This document shows positions 45,569 to 52,761 of a stretch of DNA of 64,000 nucleotides, one piece after another. Source of the stretch: Wylensekiella montiformis (GTDB taxonomy: Bacteria > Bacillota > Negativicutes > Selenomonadales > Selenomonadaceae). The stretch covers positions 62,001 to 126,000 of the forward strand of contig NZ_VUNL01000002.1 of the NCBI RefSeq assembly GCF_009697385.1, in the 5' to 3' direction. The number at the start of each line of letters is the position of its first letter. Position 1 is the stretch's first letter. Under the pieces are notes generated by a model. The model was not told the origin of the DNA and ran no database searches. It saw only the letters and a list, made by a program, of their open reading frames with translations. Position numbers and translations under genes: made by a program.

Positions 45569-45732
45569 GCCCGTCTCATTTAGGAGCACTTTAATCCGCT
45601 ATTAAAAAGGGATGCAAAATCAGTGGAAACAAGATGAAAGGGCAAAATCGACTTATTTTACAAAAAAACGAGGAAATTTTAGGCAGGATGTCGTATAATG
45701 ATTAAGTAAACAGACGAAAAGAGGTGAATGTA

Positions 45733-45939
45733 ATGACGGATCAGGAAATCGAGAAACTTGTCCAGGACAAGCTCAGCGAAGCGTACCATGCCGAAGAGCA
45801 TCCGAAGAAATTCTTTATCACCGCCAACGGCCGCGGTGTCACCGACGGTGGTGATCTCTACAATGCACTGCTCGATGATATGATGCATATCACACAAAAG
45901 GCGCTGGCAGAAATTCTCAAGGAAGCATTGAAAAAATAA
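45733..45939 (+). CDS. Uncharacterised 68-residue protein
   Basis: 68 residues from MTDQEIEKLV, with AGAGGTG six bases upstream; a GTG three codons earlier is less well placed. Acidic N-terminal helix, a short FFITANGRGVTDGGDLYNALL core, then a long amphipathic helix ending KALAEILKEALKK. No signal or membrane segment. A TATAAT at 45694-45699 and a strong terminator after it make it a real single-gene unit. Function unknown. Confidence 0.7.
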   Translation: MTDQEIEKLVQDKLSEAYHAEEHPKKFFITANGRGVTDGGDLYNALLDDMMHITQKALAEILKEALKK

Positions 45940-45955
45940 ACAGGCATAATGCAAT

Positions 45956-45997
45956 AAAAGCCCCGGCAGACGGAACTCCCATCTGCCGGGGCTTTTA
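45956..45997. terminator. Strong intrinsic terminator, usable from both sides
   Basis: AAAAGCCCCGGCAGA pairs with TCTGCCGGGGCTTTT (15 bp), between converging genes. Confidence 0.85.
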
Positions 45998-46017
45998 TCG
46001 CATCCGCATCAGCGCGG

Positions 46018-47436
46018 TCAGCAAATCCCGGTAAGCATATAGAACAAAATGCACAGGAACGGAACAAAAAACTTCAGTCCCATAATCACAGCGATATCGT
46101 AATAAGAATCATGATGCGTCAGCCCGCAAATCGCCAGCAGGGTCACGAGCGCTCCGCAATGCGGAACCGGATCGATGCCGACCGAAGCAATCGCCACAAT
46201 ACGGTGAAGGACTTCCAACGGTATTCCGGCAGACGTTGCCATAGCTGCCCACTGATCCCCCAAAGCAGAAAGCGCGATCGTCAGGCCACCGGAAGCCGAT
46301 CCCGTGATTCCACACATGATATTGGTCGTAATCACAGCCGACAAGAGCGGCCCAAAAGAATCCGCTATGCCGACCAGCCACTGCGTCACCGGAAGAAAGC
46401 CCGGCATCGCCGTAATGACGCAGCCAAACGCATATCCTGACGCAACGTTCAGCACCGCTGTGCCGGAAGACAAGGCCGCATAATTGATAGGAGCCAGAAA
46501 CCCATCCATGACGATAAAGCGCTTCCGGCCGATATAGGCCGCCGCGACGCTGCTCAGGATAAGCGCAACACTGATGGACCAGATTGCCGACACCTTACCG
46601 ACCTGAGCGGCCAGCAAAGACAGATGCAGGGGCTGAAACGCCTCCAGGCTGTCCTTATCCCAGTGGAATCCCCACGACCAGCCGAACGGATTGGAAAGGA
46701 TCACATTGAGCCCGATGACCATAACCAGCGGCAAAAGCGCCCAATACCAGGGAATATGAATCTTCGGATTGCGCTTCTTCCGCCCTTCAATAACATGATT
46801 GCCGTATCCTTCCCCTCTTGCCTTGAGGATTTTCGCCCGGTGACCGACCCAGCCCCAGCCAATCAGCAGAAACAACAGGGAAGCGAAAAGGCCGATACCG
46901 GGAGCTGCCCAGGTACTAGTCTGAAAATATGACGAGGGAATAATATTCTGAATTTGCGGCGTCCCCGGCAGAGATACCATTGCAAAGGAAAAAATTCCCA
47001 CCCACAAAGTCGCCGGCAGCAGACGCTTTGGAATATCCGCCTGACGAAAAACTACCGCACCGAACGGATACATGACAAAGGCAACGACAAATACGCTGAG
47101 TCCGCCGTAAGTCAGAGCGCCGCAGCCCATCAATACCGCCAGAATCGCCCGTTTTTCTCCGAGCACCTCGACAATTTTTCCGGCTACCGAAGAGGCCAGT
47201 CCGCCTTTCTCCATCAGCCTTGCAAAAACCGCACCGAACAAAAACACCGGATAATAAGTTTTCACATACTCGGCCAGACGCGTCATGTAGAGCTCACTGT
47301 ACACCGGCAGAATATCAAAAATACTCGCCAGCGCTGCCAATCCGGCAAAAAAAGGCGCGATCAGGATAATCGACCAGCCGCGATAGGCAAAATACATCAG
47401 CCCCAGCAATGCCAATGCAATACAAAGTGCTTCCAT
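46018..47436 (-). CDS. GntP-family permease
   Basis: 472 residues from MEALCIALALLG; longer frames run into the promoter leader. At least eleven hydrophobic segments. Features of GntP-type carriers include PVFLFGAVFARLMEKGG, CGALTYGGLSVFVVAFVMYP, SLPGTPQIQNIIPSSYF and GITGSASGGLTIALSAL. GntP relatives import gluconate, hydroxybutyrate or other organic acids with protons or sodium; the substrate here is unknown. It has its own promoter and ~150-base leader, and is divergent from the GltD-like gene. Confidence 0.8.
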   Translation of the reverse strand: MEALCIALALLGLMYFAYRGWSIILIAPFFAGLAALASIFDILPVYSELYMTRLAEYVKTYYPVFLFGAVFARLMEKGGLASSVAGKIVEVLGEKRAILAVLMGCGALTYGGLSVFVVAFVMYPFGAVVFRQADIPKRLLPATLWVGIFSFAMVSLPGTPQIQNIIPSSYFQTSTWAAPGIGLFASLLFLLIGWGWVGHRAKILKARGEGYGNHVIEGRKKRNPKIHIPWYWALLPLVMVIGLNVILSNPFGWSWGFHWDKDSLEAFQPLHLSLLAAQVGKVSAIWSISVALILSSVAAAYIGRKRFIVMDGFLAPINYAALSSGTAVLNVASGYAFGCVITAMPGFLPVTQWLVGIADSFGPLLSAVITTNIMCGITGSASGGLTIALSALGDQWAAMATSAGIPLEVLHRIVAIASVGIDPVPHCGALVTLLAICGLTHHDSYYDIAVIMGLKFFVPFLCILFYMLTGIC

Positions 47437-47593
47437 GTAGTCCAAAAACTCCCTTCCACAAAAATAGGAACCAATAAAAAATTGCACAGATTTTCTTCTA
47501 CGAGCAATTATAAATGCGATTTTTTCACTCATAGGAAAAGCAGCCGGCCAAACAGCCGACTGCCCAAGGATATACTCTGTGTTTATTAATTTT

Positions 47594-47622
47594 ATAATAG
47601 CATTAATATTTTTTATTGTCAA
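47594..47622 (-). promoter_or_regulatory. Sigma-A promoter of the GntP-like gene
   Basis: On the minus strand, TTGACA (47617-47622), 17 bases, TATTAT (47594-47599). The ~155-base leader down to the start codon shows no further clear structure. Confidence 0.8.
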
Positions 47623-47664
47623 GTTCCCCGCTGATATCGACGCAGATTTTCTTCCGCCTGCTCC

Positions 47665-47693
47665 TTGACGAAGCAGAAACCGGTTAATATAAT
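47665..47693 (+). promoter_or_regulatory. Sigma-A promoter of the GltD-like gene
   Basis: TTGACG (47665-47670), 17 bases, TATAAT (47688-47693). Confidence 0.8.
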
Positions 47694-47766
47694 AAGATTA
47701 CAGACACAATTCATTATGAATAAGAAAGCAATTCGGTACGATTCAGAAAGAAACAGGTGATTTCCC

Positions 47767-49014
47767 ATGGCAGTACATGTAATCAATGAAGCCCGGCGCT
47801 GTCTGCAGTGCAAGAAGCCTCTCTGCCGCCTCAAGGGCTGCCCGGCCCAAACGAATATTCCTGAGATGATCCGGCTTTTCCTGGAAGGAAACATTAACGA
47901 TGCCGGCGCCATGCTCTTTGCCAATAACCCGATGAGCGTAGTTTGCTCGCTGGTCTGCGACCATGAAGCCCAATGCGAAGGACATTGCATTCAGGGAAGG
48001 AAAGGTGCCCCGGTACAAATTTCCAGCATTGAACACTATATCTCCGATACGTATCTCGACAAAGTCATCATGGAACATGAACCAGCCAAAGGACAGCATG
48101 TCGCGATAATCGGCAGCGGACCGGCGGGGATCACGGTAGCGGTCAAGCTGGCCCAAAGAGGATATGACATTACCATGTTTGAAAAAATGGATAAGCTGGG
48201 CGGCATGATGCGCTACGGCATTCCAGATTTCCGCCTGCCTAAGACCATCCTCGACCGTTATCAGGTCAAACTCCAGGAACTGGGCATCCATATCCGGCCA
48301 AACACCGGCATTGGCACAGCGCTGACGCTCGACACATTGTTCCGCGACGGCTATGCCGCCGTATTCATTGGTTCAGGCGTATGGCGGCCGCGCCTGCTCG
48401 GAGTCCGCGGCGAAAGTTTGGGGAACTGCCATTTCGCCGTAGATTATCTGCAAAATCCAGATGTCTATCAGCTCGGCGATTCCGTCGCCGTCATAGGGTC
48501 CGGAAACTCGGCAATGGATGTGGCCCGAACGGCAATCCGAAAAGGAAGCCGTTATGTAACAATCTACGCCCGCCATCACGAGGTTTCTGCCAGTCGCCGG
48601 GAATTCGAATATGCGCAGGCGGATGGCGTAGAATTCGAGTACAACAAAGCCGTCGATTCCATCACGCCGCAGGGACCGATGCTGCGCGAACGCCATTTCG
48701 ACGAGGAGGGGCATCTGCTCTCCGAAGACGAACCGCAGCTCTTTCATGCAGACAGCACGATCATCGCGGTAAGCCAACAGCCAAAGGACAAGATCGTGCG
48801 CACGACAACGGGACTGGTCACCAACGAAAAAGGACTGGTGGAGGTCGATGAACGCGGCGCCACAACCCGCGAAGGCGTATTCTCCGGCGGAGATGTCGTC
48901 CTCGGCCCGTGGAATGTCGTTCAGGCCGTAAAGGATGCAAAAAAAGTTGCAGATGCCATGGATGAATACCTGACCCGGAAGCGCGAAGCCGCGTCTTCCA
49001 GCCAGCCGGAATGA
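47767..49014 (+). CDS. GltD-like NAD(P)/FAD oxidoreductase with N-terminal Fe-S domain
   Basis: 415 residues. The N-terminal ~90 residues bear cysteines in the pattern CLQCKKPLCRLKGCPAQTNIP and CSLVCDHEAQCEGHC, a ferredoxin-like DPYD-type domain for two 4Fe-4S clusters. This is followed by FAD-binding IIGSGPAGITVAVKLA, the GGMMRYGIPDFRLPK motif and a second nucleotide site VAVIGSGNSAMDVARTA. It resembles the glutamate synthase small subunit and SudA/NfnB-like electron-transfer subunits, but no GltB partner is nearby. Probably an electron-transfer module with a partner elsewhere. Confidence 0.87.
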   Translation: MAVHVINEARRCLQCKKPLCRLKGCPAQTNIPEMIRLFLEGNINDAGAMLFANNPMSVVCSLVCDHEAQCEGHCIQGRKGAPVQISSIEHYISDTYLDKVIMEHEPAKGQHVAIIGSGPAGITVAVKLAQRGYDITMFEKMDKLGGMMRYGIPDFRLPKTILDRYQVKLQELGIHIRPNTGIGTALTLDTLFRDGYAAVFIGSGVWRPRLLGVRGESLGNCHFAVDYLQNPDVYQLGDSVAVIGSGNSAMDVARTAIRKGSRYVTIYARHHEVSASRREFEYAQADGVEFEYNKAVDSITPQGPMLRERHFDEEGHLLSEDEPQLFHADSTIIAVSQQPKDKIVRTTTGLVTNEKGLVEVDERGATTREGVFSGGDVVLGPWNVVQAVKDAKKVADAMDEYLTRKREAASSSQPE

Positions 49015-49045
49015 CGTTTCCCTATCCTCTATACCGTCACTACAA

Positions 49046-49079
49046 AAAAGAAGCCTTCGCTGCGGAAGGCTTCTTTCTT
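49046..49079 (+). terminator. Intrinsic terminator of the GltD-like gene
   Basis: AGAAGCCTTC/GGAAGGCTTCT stem with a GCTGC loop followed by TTCTT. Confidence 0.8.
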
Positions 49080-49094
49080 CATCCTGTTCCCTTT

Positions 49095-49153
49095 ATCCGA
49101 TGCCAAGGGGCGCTAAGACTTCCGCCTCTTCAGGCGGGAGATAAGCGCCCCTG
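49095..49153 (+). repeat. IS200/IS605-like terminal palindrome (solitary)
   Basis: TTATCCGATGCCAA is followed by a two-level palindrome: outer arms GGGGCGCT and AGCGCCCC, inner arms CCGCCT and AGGCGG around CTTC, with unpaired AAGACTT and GAGATA parts between. Subterminal imperfect hairpins of this shape mark the ends of IS200/IS605 elements and their MITE-like relatives. No transposase is adjacent. A decayed relative is at 38325-38365, also just past a terminator. Confidence 0.55.
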
Positions 49154-49162
49154 AGTCTCACT

Positions 49163-49741
49163 TTATTCCTGTGTCTTTCCAGCGCGCAGCGCGTCCTGTT
49201 TCGCCTGCATTTTTGCCATGAAACGCCGCTTCATCACCAGTTTCTTCTTCATACTGTCGACAAATGCTTTCGCCTCGGCAATATCCTTCGCATCCGGATG
49301 GGAGGCAGCTTTCTTCCAGCGCTCCATGCTCTCGGGCCCGCCATGCGGATCATCGGGGCCGCTCTGTTTCCGCCGTTCCAGCAAGGCAGGATTGATTTTC
49401 CCCTGACAACCGAACGTGCCGAGAATCTCACAGCCTTCGCCCAACGCGTAACCGGCACGCGCAAACGAAGTGATCGCATGCTCGCTGTCCGGCAATGCCC
49501 CGTGTGTCTGGAAGAAAAGAACCGTCGCGTTTTTTACGCCGGCCAGATACTTCAAACTCATCGGATCCGGTCTTCCCAGCCGGAGCCAATAGCCGACAGC
49601 CACTACCTCATAACCGGACAAATCATGCGGCGCATCCTGCACGCGGAAAAGATCTGCGTCACCTGCCTGCTCAGCGATCGCCTCAGCGATCTGCCGCGTA
49701 TTTCCAGTTACCGATGAATAAATCACTGCCCACTTGCCCAT
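49163..49741 (-). CDS. Flavodoxin-family protein
   Basis: 192 residues from MGKWAVIYSSVTGNTRQIAEAIAE, with GGAGGAG upstream. SSVTGNTRQIA is the FMN phosphate loop; YEVVAVGYWLRLGRPDP and VLFFQTHGALPDSEHA form the flavin-binding loops. The C-terminal ~50 residues are a charged helix (FVDSMKKKLVMKRRFMAKMQAKQDALR in parts) beyond the usual fold. A small electron carrier or flavoprotein; the partner is unknown. Divergent from thiT. Confidence 0.83.
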   Translation of the reverse strand: MGKWAVIYSSVTGNTRQIAEAIAEQAGDADLFRVQDAPHDLSGYEVVAVGYWLRLGRPDPMSLKYLAGVKNATVLFFQTHGALPDSEHAITSFARAGYALGEGCEILGTFGCQGKINPALLERRKQSGPDDPHGGPESMERWKKAASHPDAKDIAEAKAFVDSMKKKLVMKRRFMAKMQAKQDALRAGKTQE

Positions 49742-49795
49742 GAAACTCCTCCTCTTATTCTTCTGTATGTTTCGCCCATATTGTAACATACTTTC

Positions 49796-49824
49796 TTGTC
49801 ATTCACCGTAAGCTTTGTTACAAT
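49796..49824 (+). promoter_or_regulatory. Sigma-A promoter of thiT
   Basis: TTGTCA (49796-49801), 17 bases, TACAAT (49819-49824). No TPP riboswitch can be seen in the short leader. Confidence 0.75.
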
Positions 49825-49874
49825 GATCACTATGATTTTCGATTTTTTTCGCTGCAAAAAGGAAGTGCTTTATT

Positions 49875-50480
49875 TTGTCTGATCTTTTTTTGTCCCCCAC
49901 GACCATTCTGGCCTTGATCGGCCTGCTTGCGCTCCTGCTCGGCTTCATCCGCATCCGCCGGGAAAAAATGGATGCGCATATCATCGCCGCAGCTGCTGTT
50001 TTAACCGCCCTGTCGGTTCTGCTTCAGCAATTCCGCCTCTTTCACATGCCGCAGGGAGGAAGCGTCACGGTCGGTTCGATGGTGCCCCTGCTCTTGATCT
50101 CTTACCGCTTCGGCCCCGGTGTGGGCATGCTTGCCGGCTTTATCTGCGGCATGCTGAATCTCTTCCAGGATCCCTATATTCTTCATCCGGTTCAGGTCCT
50201 GTTCGACTACCCGCTGCCATTCATGGCCATGGGGCTGGCCGGCCTGAGCGCGGGGCATATTTACCGGGGAGCAGCCGCGGCTTTTGCCGCACGATTTTTA
50301 TGCCACTTCATCTCCGGTATCGTCTTTTTCTCCTCCTATGCGCCGTCCGGAACTTCGCCCATCCTTTACGCGCTGACGTTTAATGCATCGTACCTGGTTC
50401 CGGAGTTTCTGGTCTGCTGCCTGATCCTGAAGCTGCTGCCTGTCAGCCGACTGCTGAACGCGATGGGAGGGAAATCATGA
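49875..50480 (+). CDS. thiT: Thiamine-specific ECF transporter S component ThiT
   Basis: 201 residues from a TTG start, GGAAG upstream. Six hydrophobic segments. The family motifs are MPQGGSVTVGSMVPLLLISYRFGPGVGMLAGF (in parts), LNLFQDPYILHPVQVLFDYPLPFMAMGLAGL (in parts) and the C-terminal FNASYLVPEF. ThiT binds thiamine with high affinity and works with a shared EcfAA'T energising module, which is not in this window. It overlaps the MFS gene downstream by four bases. Confidence 0.9.
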   Translation: MSDLFLSPTTILALIGLLALLLGFIRIRREKMDAHIIAAAAVLTALSVLLQQFRLFHMPQGGSVTVGSMVPLLLISYRFGPGVGMLAGFICGMLNLFQDPYILHPVQVLFDYPLPFMAMGLAGLSAGHIYRGAAAAFAARFLCHFISGIVFFSSYAPSGTSPILYALTFNASYLVPEFLVCCLILKLLPVSRLLNAMGGKS

Positions 50481-51631
50481 TGGGCCATGCTGCCGTTCTT
50501 CTTAGCCTCGGTCATCTTCTCAACGATTTCTATTGTAATTTCCTGCCGATTCTTCTGCCGCTTATCATGCCGCGGCTCGGCCTGTCGCTGACACTGAGCG
50601 GCCTGCTCATCATGGTTCTGTCGATCACCAGCAACCTGCTTCAGCCTGTATTCGGCTACCTGATGGATAAGCATAATTTCAGCCGTATCCTTCTGCCAGT
50701 CATCCCTTTCGGCGCGATCTGCATCTGCTCCATCGGCTTTATCCAAACCCGCTTCATGCTGTTTCTTCTCATCGCACTGACAGGGCTGTCGGTTTCCGCC
50801 TTTCATCCTCTCGGCTCGACACTGGCAGCCAAGTCCGCTGGAAAAACCGCGCAGGGCAGCACGATGTCCTACTACATCGCCGGCGGAAACCTCGGATATG
50901 CCTTTGCGCCGATTCTTCTCGTCGCCTTTACGCAAACCTTTTCCCTGACCCAGCTTCCCTGGCTGATCGTTCCGAGTCTGCTGCTTTCTATTCTCTATGC
51001 CCGCAGCCATCTGACCGATATTACCACCGTCCCGGACCACCTGCCCGCTGCACCGCCGCGCCTTTGTGAATTGTTTACCAACCGGGCGGTACTGAAGCTC
51101 AATCTCGCCATGGGCTTTCGCTGCTGGACACATGTATCGGTGTCCACGTTCCTGCCGCTGCTGCTCATCGGAGCAGGCTACTCCGCGCTTTCCTCAGGCA
51201 GCCTGCTGACGCTCTTTCTCATCGGCTGCACCGTTGGCGGCTTGATCGGCGGCTATCTCGGGGATCGCCTCTCGCACAAAAAAATCATCGTCGCCTCCCT
51301 CGCGCTTGGCATTTTGCCTACCTGGTACTTTTTTACCCATGCGGGGACCGCGCCACTCTCCCTTGCCGCCCTCTTTCTTGCCGGTGCCTGTCTGCTTGCT
51401 CCCCAGCCGAGTTCCGTGGTCTGGGCGCAGAAGATGATGCCTGACAACGCAGGCATGGCCTCCGGCATGATGATGGGCCTTTCCTTCGGCCTGGGCAGTA
51501 TCGGCGCCGCCCTGACTGCCGCACTTGCTGACTGGATCGGCCTCCCCGCCGCTTTGCTGCTGACTACCTGTCCCTTGATAATCAGTGCCATTTTGGCCGC
51601 TCTGACCCCTTATCCGGACGAAATAGCATAA
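50477..51631 (+). CDS. MFS transporter, Fsr (fosmidomycin resistance)-like
   Basis: 384 residues, about twelve membrane segments. The beginning LLSLGHLLNDFYCNFLPILLPLIMPRLGLSLTLSGLL (in parts) and LSVSAFHPLGSTLAAKSAGKTAQGSTMSYYIAGGNLGYAFAP (in parts) match the Fsr group of drug/metabolite exporters; LGDRLSHKKIIV is the MFS loop motif between helices. Its ATG overlaps the thiT stop (ATGA), so the pair is co-translated. Substrate unknown; link with thiamine or its analogues is only suggested by position. Confidence 0.85.
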   Translation: MMGHAAVLLSLGHLLNDFYCNFLPILLPLIMPRLGLSLTLSGLLIMVLSITSNLLQPVFGYLMDKHNFSRILLPVIPFGAICICSIGFIQTRFMLFLLIALTGLSVSAFHPLGSTLAAKSAGKTAQGSTMSYYIAGGNLGYAFAPILLVAFTQTFSLTQLPWLIVPSLLLSILYARSHLTDITTVPDHLPAAPPRLCELFTNRAVLKLNLAMGFRCWTHVSVSTFLPLLLIGAGYSALSSGSLLTLFLIGCTVGGLIGGYLGDRLSHKKIIVASLALGILPTWYFFTHAGTAPLSLAALFLAGACLLAPQPSSVVWAQKMMPDNAGMASGMMMGLSFGLGSIGAALTAALADWIGLPAALLLTTCPLIISAILAALTPYPDEIA

Positions 51632-51638
51632 AGACAGG

Positions 51639-51686
51639 AATCCCCCTGAACGAGAATCGTCATTTCACGATCCGCTCAGGGGGATT
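51639..51686. terminator. Bidirectional terminator between thiT-MFS and the Pel operon
   Basis: AATCCCCCTGA pairs with TCAGGGGGATT, with an inner ATCGT/ACGAT stem. It lies between converging units and ends the Pel operon on the minus strand. Confidence 0.8.
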
Positions 51687-51730
51687 CTGCTTCGTTCACG
51701 CCCGAACGGGTCGCCACGATAGTATCCCAT

Positions 51731-52741
51731 TCATGATTCGGTTCCTTCCGTCTGCTGAAAATACTGATAGCCATCCACTACATCCAGAAAGGCCCCATCA
51801 AACCCGGCAGCCAAAATGGTATCCAGATACGCATCCGGCGTTCCGTACAAAATGTTTTTCCATTCCCTGCGCCAGTATTTCACATGAAAACTGCCCCATG
51901 CCTCGTTGCGTTCCGCCAGCCAGGATGGTTTTTTTCTATCCCATTCGGGACGCCAGTAGCTGCGATAATTCTCCGCTTCCCCCACGCTCATATATGCGTA
52001 GACCAAGCGGCGCCCTCCCTGCGGCTTCTGCTGCAGCGTTCGAACCTCATGCGCGGTCAGAGCTCTGTCTCCATAAAAAAGATCGAGGATCAGCAGATCA
52101 TACCCGGACTGGCGCAGCGCATCCAGATATGCTTCGCGGGAAGAAAAATGCCCCGGATTCAGCAGAACCATAAAATTGCGCACATCCCGAAGTGAGGTAC
52201 AATCGTCCGCATTAACATGACGAGGCGGCTCCTCCGGCATCGTATCCAGCAGGCGATGGAAAGAAGCCCAGCTCACATAGCCCTGACGGCGGTTCTTCTC
52301 ATACGAATCCTCTGCCTGGCGAGCAGTATGCACATAGTCAAGATTGAATACCGGCATGCCTGTCCGCTGAGGAACCGCCAGCGCCTTTTTAAAATAAGCG
52401 CTGGCATCATCCGGCGCCGCCGCTCCATCTTTCATATCATAACCAAAAAAAACGGACTCGACCAGCTGTCCGTCTAAATTGGACAGCTGCTTTTTGACAT
52501 TTTCCGGCGTATTGCCATCATAGGGAAGAAATAACGCCGCACCACCATTGGCCAGCAATCCGAAGGAAGGCTGCCGCGCCTTGGCATACTCGTGAATCTC
52601 GTGAATCAGCCGGACCATCTCCGTATCGTATGCCTCATGCGCTCCAGCTCTTCCCGTCAGCAGGGAAAGCACGGTGGTCAAAATCCCCCCCAGCATCGTC
52701 AGCCTGCTGAAAAAACCGCTTCGTCTCCTCAGCTGTTCCAT
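51731..52741 (-). CDS. GH114-type endo-alpha-1,4-polygalactosaminidase (PelA hydrolase-like)
   Basis: 336 residues from MEQLRRRSGFF, with GGAGG eight bases upstream; the GTG three codons earlier abuts that site. A basic start and hydrophobic stretch (LTMLGGILTTVLSLLTGRAGA) form a signal peptide. The body has the TM1410/GH114 pattern: ESVFFGYDM, FNLDYVHTA, DLLILDLFYGD, RRLVYAYMSVGEAENYRSYW (in parts), LYGTPDAYLDTILAAGFDGAFLDVVDGY (in parts). In Pseudomonas this domain is the N-terminal half of PelA, which cuts the partially de-N-acetylated galactosamine polymer. Here it is a separate gene, last in the Pel operon, probably periplasmic. Confidence 0.87.
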   Translation of the reverse strand: MEQLRRRSGFFSRLTMLGGILTTVLSLLTGRAGAHEAYDTEMVRLIHEIHEYAKARQPSFGLLANGGAALFLPYDGNTPENVKKQLSNLDGQLVESVFFGYDMKDGAAAPDDASAYFKKALAVPQRTGMPVFNLDYVHTARQAEDSYEKNRRQGYVSWASFHRLLDTMPEEPPRHVNADDCTSLRDVRNFMVLLNPGHFSSREAYLDALRQSGYDLLILDLFYGDRALTAHEVRTLQQKPQGGRRLVYAYMSVGEAENYRSYWRPEWDRKKPSWLAERNEAWGSFHVKYWRREWKNILYGTPDAYLDTILAAGFDGAFLDVVDGYQYFQQTEGTES

Positions 52742-52761
52742 ACGTTTCACCTCCTGTCCGG

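Noticed and set aside
49790-49875. Possible TPP riboswitch before thiT
   Set aside because: The leader between promoter and start is only ~45 bases and shows none of the CTGAGA/ACCTGA-type core elements; none is seen before thiE/DUF4127 either.
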